64,000 nt of DNA from Taxillus chinensis (lineage: Eukaryota; Streptophyta; Magnoliopsida; Santalales; Loranthaceae). Position numbers and translations under genes: made by a program. The stretch spans positions 5,758,078-5,822,077 of the forward strand of contig CM042088.1 in the NCBI GenBank assembly GCA_023512835.1. Reading direction: 5' to 3'. Within the stretch, counting starts at the first letter, position 1, and every line of letters begins with the position of its first letter. Below, in pieces: positions 34,218 through 42,447 of the stretch. The notes under the pieces were generated by a model that searched no databases, had not been told where the DNA came from, and was given only the letters and a program-made list of their open reading frames with translations.

Positions 34218-35455
34218 TGAGACGGTCGGTGGAACGTAGGCTTGGAACTTTCAGCAGTGCTTCCCGTTGAGGTTGGGAATCCATCATTAACGAGAGCAAG
34301 GAGATGCAAGCCGGTTGTCGACTTAGTTGATCCACAATATTATACTCGCTTTGCTTCATGAGTTTCAGAAATTCTATGGTCTCTTCTTCAGTGATTGGTG
34401 TTCCTTTCCTTGTTGCCTCCAGTGTTGGCTCAATGTCTTGTTCGACAACCTTTTCTTTCCTTGCTTTGTCAATCATATCAGGGGCATAAGCCCGACCGCT
34501 CCTGGTCTTCTTTTCTGCTGCGGTGGCTCCCTGGACTACTTCACAATTGTAATTCCATGGGACTGCTTTATCGGTTTTATAGGGGAAAGGAGCAGGAACA
34601 CCTATAGTGAGAGGTACAATTCCATGCGGTAGTTGTGGGATTTCGGTGCTCTCCCCCTTGTCTGGCACGGGATTTGAGGCATGGATAGTGAGAGGCTTGA
34701 TTCGATGTGGCAGTAGCGGGATCTCTGAAGCCTTAACATTTAAGACAAGGGGTTTTGGCACCCATGGCGATTTGTGTGGATCATCTCCTTGGATCATGTG
34801 GCTTTGGTTATCCGTTCCTCCTCTTGAGAATTCGATCATCCTTTGGTCCATGAGCCTTTGTACCATGCTAGCAAACTCGCTACAGTGTTCGATGTCATGC
34901 CCCCGTGACATTTTGTGATAAAGGCATTGTTTCTCTAACTCTGTCCCCTTCTCTGTCTTCAATGCGTCGGGAGCACGTATATATCCATATTCCTGCAGCA
35001 GGTTAAACAAGTAGCTTTTCTCCATTTGTATTTGTGAAACCTTCTCTAGCCGTCCTTCTGTTGTGATACTGGCCACGTCATGGGAATGTTCTGGAAGTGG
35101 ATTACTGTTCACATTTGGTGTCCCAGTCAGTGCGGAAAAATCCAGCCATTTTGCATCCTTCAATGCCTGAACCTTCCTTTTGAATGTTATACAATTCTCG
35201 ATATCATGTCCAGCTCCACCTACGTGATATTCACACCTGGCATCCGGCTTGTACCAGGCCGGGGGAGGAGATCTTATTTCTCCCAAGGGTATAGGAGTTA
35301 CCATCCTTGCTTCTAAAAGCTTGGGATATAATTCGGCATATGTCATTGGAATCGGGTGAAACTCTTATTGTGGTTGACGAGAAGCCTGATTCGCTCCTGC
35401 TTGCTAGGTCGGGGCTCTTGGTTGCCCCTGTCCTTGGAATGAGGCTCCTGATCCT
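34204..35455 (-). pseudogene. GB Gag C-terminal part
   Basis: A 380-codon open stretch. It contains two Cx2Hx5Hx4C zinc-binding motifs, CEYHVGGAGHDIENC and CLYHKMSRGHDIEHC, about 95 residues apart. A Pro-rich repeat-like region (LPHRIKPLTI..., LPHGIVPLTI...) and the linker toward protease follow. The N-terminal capsid domain is missing because the element is cut at about 35455. G1 has only the first finger, so this copy shows the fuller gene. Confidence 0.78.
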
Positions 35456-36845
35456 TCCTGATCTTATTAAAACTTATATGAATAATCTTTTTAGGATCTC
35501 ATGATCTTATTTCCCATTATCCACCACATGATACATGATGGTTCATTTAGATTGCTCTATTATCATGTATAGTTGAAGTTATGAAATGGGTTAGCACGGA
35601 ATGTCCAGGGATGTATATACGATCCACATCGATCGGCTTCAAGTATAGTTTCCTAAAAGGGTAGACAGCACTCACTTTCTCTAAGCAGGAAACATCAATC
35701 GAGAGGATCGCATGGTCTACGGGGGAGAAAATGCTCTATTGATAAATCTAGTAATACCCCTCGTATATGTCTCATGATCCCTTTCCTGGCTGTCTATCTG
35801 AGGGGGAGTCTTTCACTGAGAGGATCGCATGGTCTAAGGGGGAGCAAAAGCTTCATTTATTACTTCTGTAATGACCCCTTTTATGTCTCGGATGCTCCTT
35901 CCTCTAAACTTTCACTTTCGAATCTGACTGGACATGCAATGTTGAATCGGAATTGTGGCATGGCTGGATGTTTTTCTATCCTCAACTGTGCATTTTAATC
36001 GAGCAATCATCTGCCTGCTTTTGACATGTGTTCATATTTCCAGTTTCACTCATGAATCCTAACTTGAGAAAATCATATGATTTTTAATTTAACTTAGCTA
36101 TCGCTATCAGTATGAAGGTTTTGCTATGTTGACCTATATGAACTTATGTGTTTATCAGTTGTCATATGCATTTTCTTCAGTAATTTGATCATAATTCATG
36201 TGTATGTGTCTTGTTACTATTCTTCCATATGTATAAGTTCTGTCTCCTTTTAGTTCGGATTATGATGTTCTCACCAAGACTATTTGATCCATATCCATAC
36301 TAACTCAACTTGTTAGTGTACTGTTTCTTTAGTTTATGTTTTCAGCTACAGGTTCAGATTCGCTTTGCACTTCAATGCTCTATCTTGTTTTGATGTCTCA
36401 GATTTGAAGTGTTGTGGTACTTCTTATTTCCTCGAAACCAAGACAACAAAGGAATCATTTTTACTCAGCACTTAGCTTTTACGGACAGTCAATCTCTCAT
36501 TCGGATATAGTTCACCCGTACACTATCAAGCCCGGATATGTCAGTTTGCTTCCTCCTAAACGTTGGAATTCTCAATTTGCGATAAACCAAGTGATTATCT
36601 TACATTGCATCTTTTTGAGGAAGACTAATGATGGTTCATTAAATCCATGTCTCGAGCCTTATAATTTGTCTTTTCAAAATTCGGCAGTATCAATACAGCT
36701 GTCATTTGAATGGTTAGCACAGCCTCCGCGTCATTAGTTTACTCGGCGGCGCTAATATATCAAGTCTAATGACATCGGATTGTCAGGCAAATCACTGCTC
36801 ATCTCGCTTAAACCCGAGACCCGCTGGCTTCCACGGAATGGGTCC
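35456..36845 (+). other. C3 spacer between pol and ORF3
   Basis: About 1.4 kb without a credible gene. It holds an imperfect direct repeat of about 115 bp (units from about 35701 and 35818, each GAGAGGATCGCATGGTCTA[A/C]GGGGGAG) and three GGGGGAG octamers (35720-35727, 35811-35818, 35837-35844), like extra PPTs. The left border is the deletion junction with GB. The rest is AT-rich; short frames such as 36414-36737 show no family resemblance. Confidence 0.6.
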
Positions 36846-36968
36846 TATTTATACTGAACTCTCACGCTAGCGCGAGGATATTGCTTTCATTATTCAGAAC
36901 CCTAAATCTTCGTTGCTCTCTATTCACCAAAGACCTCCCCTTCCTTCTCCTTCAATCTTCAAATTTCA
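36846..36968 (+). promoter_or_regulatory. Candidate internal promoter and leader of C3 ORF3
   Basis: TATTTATA at 36846-36853, the telo-box-like AACCCTAAA at 36898-36906, and a pyrimidine-rich leader (36934-36958: CCTCCCCTTCCTTCTCCTTC) ending in TTTCAATGGC around the start codon at 36969. This layout is typical of plant pol II genes and unlike a polyprotein junction. C4 has the same order of parts before its ORF3. Function as a promoter is inferred. Confidence 0.5.
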
Positions 36969-39746
36969 ATGGCATCTTCTGCTCTCTACGGCATTGTTCC
37001 TGGCCATCTGGTTGATTGGGCCGGCATTTCCGACCCTCCTGCCTGGCTCGAGGAGGTTCGCTCCTTGTTAGCCTCCAGTGGTCTCCTCAATATCGTCTCT
37101 GCTCCTGCTGATCTTCTCATCTCAGACGTCAGATCTTTCTATGAGCACTTCGAATCCCGTGACCACTCGATTGTCTCTGGTATTCGAGGCAAACCCATCA
37201 AGATCACTCCTCAAGTGATTCGTGATGCCTTCAATCTCCCCAGCGGCAGTGATTTCCGGCCGAGCACTTCCACCATGGCCACTGCCATGGGATGTCCCTC
37301 TAAAGTGAAGGAATACAAGCTGAAGTATTTTCAAGGCCCCTACCACTGTATGGCCACCATACTCAGTCAATGCTTACTGGCTCGCTCTACAGCGCTTGAC
37401 TCAGTCCCGTACGATTTGCTCCTGGTGATGTACGTGGTCTTTGAGCAGTTGCCTCTTGACTGGGGCGATTTTCCTTTTCGGATTATGCAGAATGGCAAAA
37501 GGAACTCGTCTTTCGGACGGATTCTCTCCCATCTCTTCAGACATCTGTGTCCCGAGCACTTCCAGGGCCAGTTGACGATACCCTTCCCGCAGAATTTTTA
37601 CTTTCGTCATCTCAACTCCGATGGGACGCTTACTGTCCGCCGTCCTCCTGTCTCTTGTGCCCACATTGTTGTCACGGAACATCATGGTAGTTCCGTTGGT
37701 GACCCCGCCCCCAGCTCAGGTCACGAGGTTAGCTCCACTCCCCGGTCTTCACGCATTCGGTCCGTTGCCGCTCCGGCACGCTCCCGCAGTTTGCGGCAAA
37801 GTATTCGTGATACTGCAGGGCCCTCTCAGCCGTTTCCTCATGACACTATTTCTTCAGCCCCTCCTACTGATGCCCTTGTTGATATATCTCCTGCTGCTGC
37901 TGCCAATGCTGCTGTTGATGTTCCTGCACCCACCTCTCCAATGACTGCTGCCGATGCTGCTGTTGATGTTCCTGCACCCACCTCTCCGGTGACTACTGCC
38001 GATGCTGCTGTTGATGTTCCTGCACCCACCTCTCTGGTGACTGTTGCCGTTGCTGCTGTCATTGCTGACATGCCTCCATCTCCTCCAGCCGCTTCTCCAG
38101 CACGCTGTGTTGACCCTCACGACTACCTCGACCATCTTCCCGCCGATATTCTGACTGACTGCTGGCTCCGTTTCAGTCTCACTCACACTGCAGACATCTT
38201 TGAATCTGCTCTCCGGGTGCATTACACTAAACATTCTCAAACCCCGGAAGCTATGATCATTTAGAACACTGAACACGGCTTTCTTACGCCGTCTTTGCTT
38301 CATGTCACACCTCCAACTACTGCTGCCTCTTCCGGACCTGCTCATGACGCACGGACTCCTATCCCTGCTGAGGCTGGTCCCTCCTCTCCTACGGACATTC
38401 CTCTCATTGAACTCTTTGGTCAGAGTGGCTCCGCTACACCTGCTGCTGCTGCTAGTCTCTCCTCCTTCTCTCCACCTGCTGACTCCTCCGCACTGCGCAC
38501 TCCTGCCCCTCTACATACGGGGGAGTCCTCGAAGGCTCTTGCCTTTAGCTTTGGCCGCCCCTCCTTTGCCACGATTCTGTCTGAAGCCGCGGTCTCTGCT
38601 CAACTAGATCATATTGCGGAGGACAATCGTTCCCGGGCCCAGGTCATTGCTGACAAAGTTGATGAGATCAGGACCCAGATCCTTTCCGCTCTCTCTAACT
38701 CCTCTCTCTCCCTGGATCGGAAGCTGGACCTTATTGCCCAATCTCTTTCGGGCCTCTCCACCTCTGTCCGAGATCTGACTCAGGTTGTGGGTCGTCCCTC
38801 TCGCCCTCCTTGCCAATCTGCCAAACTGGGGGAGAATGTCTCATCTGATCCAGCTCCCTCCACTACTGCTCCTGACACTACTGACGTTCCCAGCCGAAGC
38901 CGAAGATTTGCACTCAGCCTTCCTCCGGGTCTCCCGGTTCCCAAACGCAGCCGCTTCTCTGGACCGTCTAGTGCTGCTCCCACTTCTTCTGATCGTCCTA
39001 GCTCCTCCACTGCAGCTCCCTCCTCTTCTGATCAGGCTTCGCAAGTCACGTTTCTCCCATCTTATGTGGAATTCGATCCATATGATACAGATGGGCGTGT
39101 ACTTGCAGCCATGCTAGCATATGCGAGTGCTGCTCCCTCTACCCCAAAAAGGTGCTTGTCATCTCTGTCCCCTTTCTCCCATGAAGACATAAGCACCCTA
39201 CTGTCGGAGAAAGGACAGTTCTCTACTGAGGATATTGACAAGTTCACCTTGGCGGTAAAGGAAGAGATGAGTTTGTTTCCCACCTTGTATCACAACGAAC
39301 ATATGTTCAATATCCTACCTTGCTGGCTTGATCACTACCTTCCTGAAGTGGACTTCATTCAGACCCTCATAAATGGAACAACTGAGAACAGTAAGCCATG
39401 GAAAAATCTTACAACTGTTCTCATTCCATATAGGATTAGCACTCCTCATCACATGCTCACGGTCTTCTCTACTAAGGATAGGAGAGTTGTTCTGCATGAC
39501 TCCCATCAGGTTGTGGGACACCAGATGAGAAGAAGCCAACTCAGACCATTGCTCCAAACTCTGTCAGAGGCTGTCAGACAGAGTGGACTTTGCGAATCAA
39601 TTGGCCAACCTCCTCTGCTTCCCAATGCTCTCCTCAATTCGTCAATTCTAAGCAAAAAGAATGTTCCCCAACAACCAGACGGAGAAAGCTGTGGAGCCTA
39701 TGTATGTTACTTTATTAGGCACCTTTTGAAGTATGATCCCAACTAG
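36969..39746 (+). pseudogene. C3 ORF3: N-terminal plant transposon-type domain plus Ulp1/C48-like protease
   Basis: One frame of 926 codons from ATG 36969 to TAG 39744-39746, broken only by TAG at 38262-38264 (codon 432). Residues about 1-225 resemble the 'putative plant transposon protein' domain (PF20167-like, from memory). A Ser/Pro/Ala-rich middle with three 16-residue repeats and a helical segment (about 540-600) follows. The C-terminus has the order of a Ulp1/C48 SUMO-protease fold: His827 (TPHHML), Asp844 (VVLHDS), Gln901/902 (VPQQPDG), Cys908 (ESCGAYVC). His-Asp spacing (17) and Gln-Cys spacing (6) equal those I recall for yeast Ulp1. It lies between pol and the PPT, where Sireviruses carry an env-like ORF. 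Activity is unproven. Confidence 0.78.
37902..38045 (+). repeat. 48-bp in-frame tandem repeat in ORF3, three copies
   Basis: Three 48-bp units encode [AN/AD]AAVDVPAPTSP[M/V]T[A/T] and keep the reading frame. Differences are few, so the expansion is fairly recent. It lies in the flexible linker between the two folded domains. Confidence 0.88.
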
Positions 39747-39966
39747 AATCACTTTTTCTTGTGCACTAAAGAACAGTCTAAGCGGCTAAGGGAGCAGGCA
39801 GAAACTAAAATCTTTAAGTACAGTAAGCCTTACAATTCTTAGTTTTGTACGAAGGCTTACTTTGTATTACTGTTGCTGATATAGTGGAAATTTCTTTTAT
39901 TTATCCTTATCTCTGTATATCTTGCTGCCTAACTGGATCAGATTACAAAGGGTTTGGCACATCCAT
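39747..39966 (+). other. C3 3' UTR
   Basis: Short non-coding stretch after ORF3. It has no features apart from AT-rich composition and leads into the PPT. Confidence 0.6.
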
Positions 39967-39978
39967 ATTGGGGGAGAT
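39967..39978 (+). other. C3 polypurine tract
   Basis: TTGGGGGAGAT directly before the 3' LTR start TGTTGAATG. A G5AG core next to TGTTG is the usual plant Copia PPT. Confidence 0.85.
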
Positions 39979-41318
39979 TGTTGAATGAAACCTAGAATTT
40001 GGATGATGCGGATCAAACCTAATGTAACTTGATTTTAGTTGTTTCATGTTTATTTTAAGTTTATGCAGAAGATTAAATTGTTATCCGGACCTACTCCTGT
40101 AAGAGCAAAGCAAAGGACAGGATACATAATCCTGATTCGGGACATCATGAGTGTCGTCTAACACTTGGTAAATAACCAAGTCTTCATCCAAAGTTAGGAC
40201 TCTCTCGTACGAACTAATCACCTATCAAAAGGACTAAGAATTCCACGCTCTTATTGTTGATTGGACTAAGTTATTTTATGCGGAATGAGAATCCGAGTTT
40301 ACGCCTCGTACGGAGTAAGAGAGATTTGTTGCAGAGAAAGAATTAAGTCCTTCGCTCAAGTTGACTAAGGAAAAGAAGATTCGGAATAAGGAATCCGAGT
40401 CTTTCATTCGAGCGGAGTAAGGACAACTGATGCAGAGTAAGGACAACTGATGCGGAGTAAGGACATCTGATGCGAAATAAGAAATCCGAATCATTACTCA
40501 AGCGGAGTAAGGAACTCACGCGGAGTAAGGAAGCGCTGATGCGGAATAAGGATTCCGCATATCTACCTCAAGCGGAGTAAGGAAGCGCTGACACAGGATA
40601 AGGATTTCAGGACTTCATGTATACAGAGTAAGCAATAACTAATATGGCGTAAGGATCCGAACCTCGTTGATACGGAGTAAGGAAAGCTACACCGGACTAA
40701 AAGGACACTACTTCAACTTATCAATACCGCATTTACGATATCAGCTCGCTGTGTTCCGATGTAAGACAAATTCATTGAAGATCTAAACTGTCTTACATGT
40801 GGACCACTCGGAGATGTGGATGCAGTCCCAAATGTAGTTGGAAGCGAGCGAAGTTATTTAATTTACTTATGCTTCCAATGTTTCGAGCTCCACACCCGAA
40901 GCAGTTATAGCAGAAGCATTTTCCGAGAAGAACTTAATGTCCACACAACGTTTGGAAAACACAGTTCCAAGATGGATTCCTAGGATGTCTATATATATAT
41001 CTACAGTGTTGTACATTAAGTGTGCGTACACATACAAAGGAAAACTGATACGCGCGTGAGCAAAGTAATTGTACAAGAGCTTATAGAGATTATTAATGCC
41101 AGTGTGTGTGATTGTAAAGCCGAGTGCTAGTGTAATCAGCTAACTGCTGCTTATTTTGTTGTAATTATTATTTGATAATAAAGCAAAATACTTCCACTAT
41201 CTGGTTATCTTCCGCACTGATTTTATATCCTCTAACCAGATTGTGTTACACCAGTGAGAAAAGAGTTTTTGATTTAAGCCTATTCACCCCCCCCCCTCTA
41301 GGCTAACAGGGACCAACA
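39979..41318 (+). repeat. 3' LTR of C3
   Basis: Starts TGTTGAATGAAACC, ends GGACCAACA and is followed by TSD CACCA (41319-41323). It is close to the 5' LTR apart from scattered substitutions, one extra array unit near 40430 and a longer C run near 41287-41296. Confidence 0.93.
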
Positions 41319-41635
41319 CACCATATACACTACATTGCATTCCATGCATCATTTGCATACGTTCAGCATCTTCTACAATTTTAGGAATGTCATCGCCTCT
41401 CAAGATCCCAAGAGCTCATCCTCAGCAAGCTTCTCATCAAGTCTTACTAGCTTCCTTTGTTTAACTCTAAAAGTCTTTCTTTGCAATTTCCCCAAGCTCT
41501 CAAAGCACCCTTTTGATACTTGAACAAACTTCCTCTTTTTTCAGGTAACCTCGTAGAGCGATCTCATTGAGTGAACTCGTAAAAGGAGCCCATATTGGGT
41601 CATTAGCCACCTTCTTCAACAATCATGCACCCTTA
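41319..41635 (+). other. G2 3' UTR, right part (after C3)
   Basis: Starts with the right TSD CACCA (41319-41323). It then matches in reverse the conserved 3' UTR block of GB (28440-28760), including TTGCATTCCATGCATCATTTGCATAC. Non-coding; links to the tandem repeats. Confidence 0.65.
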
Positions 41636-42262
41636 TCTAGGCCTTAGATGCCTTTTCAATTCCTGTTAGGCCTTGGATACCTTTTCCATTCCTGTTAGGC
41701 CTTGAATGCCTTTTTAATTTCTGTCAAGCCTTAGATGCCTTTTCAATTTCGGTCGGGCCTTGGATGCCTTTTCACTTCTTGTTAAGCTTCGAATGCCTTT
41801 TCAATTCTTATTAGGCCTTGGATGCCTTTCCCATTCCTGTTAGGCCTTGGTTGCCTTCTCCCTTTCTGTTAGGCCTTGGATGCCTTTTCCCTCCCTTTTA
41901 GGCCTTGGATGCCTTTTCCCTTTCTGCTAGGCCTCGGATGCATTTTCAATTCCTGTTAGGCGTTGGTTGCTTTTTCCTTTCTTGTTAGGCCTTGGATGCC
42001 TTTCCCCTTTCTGCTTGGCCTTGGATGCCTTTTCAATTCATGTCAGGCCTTGGATGCCTTTTCAATTCCTGTTAAGCGTTGGTTGCCTTTTCCCTTTTTG
42101 TTAGGTCTTGGATGTCTTTTCCCTTTCCGCTAGGCCTTGGATGACTTTTTAATTTCTGTTAGGCCTTGGATGCCTTTTCACTTCTGCTAGGCCTTGGATA
42201 CCTTTTCAATTTCTATTAGGCCTTGAATGCATTTTCCATTCCTATTAGGCCTTAGATGCCTT
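41636..42262 (+). repeat. G2 3' UTR tandem repeat, ~29-30 bp unit, about 20 copies
   Basis: Unit TAGGCCTTGGATGCCTTTTC[AATTCC/CCTTTC]TGT, with variation mainly in the last third. It occupies the same place as the GB array (between conserved 3' UTR and PPT), but unit length and sequence differ; only GAATTGAAAA (reverse) is shared. So two close relatives carry different satellites at one site. Confidence 0.88.
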
Positions 42263-42434
42263 ATCAAAATTACACAAGTCCACCTGCCTGAGAAACCCCC
42301 TTTTCACTCTTGAGGACAAACTCAACCAACGCATTCTACTCTTCTTCCATGCAAGGTAACTTAGGTAAATGCTCCAACCCATCCAAAATGATTCCCTCTT
42401 ATCTTTGTATGCTGTTTGTATACAAACAGTGCAC

Positions 42435-42447
42435 AAAGAGAGGCAGT
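42435..42447 (+). other. G2 polypurine tract
   Basis: AAAGAGAGGCAGT directly before TGTTGGACCCC, the 3' LTR start. Same position and near-identical sequence as in GB. Confidence 0.75.

Larger units (their letters stand above)
24312..35455 (-). mobile_element. Ty3/Gypsy Tat/Ogre-like element GB, 5' part missing
   Basis: Reading leftward from 35455: gag C-terminal part, protease, linker, RT, RNase H, second RNase H, integrase, 3' UTR with tandem repeats, PPT, 3' LTR (24312-27244). Homology to G1 gag fades at about 35445-35460; gag N-terminus, ORF1 and 5' LTR are absent. The sequence beyond belongs to C3 downstream of its pol. One deletion probably removed both the 5' half of this element and C3's RT/RNase H. 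This is the best preserved Ty3 pol in the window. Confidence 0.82.
17384..41318 (+). mobile_element. Sirevirus-like Ty1/Copia element C3 with extra Ulp1-like ORF
   Basis: Complete at both ends: 5' LTR 17384-18702, PBS 18705-18716, gag, protease, integrase, start of RT, nested Ty3 material (23120 to about 35455), spacer, ORF3 (36969-39746), PPT 39967-39978, 3' LTR 39979-41318, TSD CACCA on both sides. The long gag with two CCHC motifs, a conserved C-run near the LTR 3' end and a third ORF between pol and the 3' LTR fit the Maximus/SIRE (Sirevirus) lineage. The rest of RT and RNase H are missing. Confidence 0.9.

Noticed and set aside
37621..39117. Leu-rich 100-110 codon frames (37621-37944, 38302-38607, 38785-39117) that look like membrane proteins.
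   Set aside because: Shadow frames of the Ser/Pro/Ala-rich middle of ORF3; the ORF3 frame is far longer and has family motifs.
36969..39746. ORF3 as a host gene that merely lies between two repeats.
   Set aside because: It sits between C3 pol remnants and the C3 PPT/3' LTR inside a perfect TSD pair, and a homologue sits at the same place in C4.
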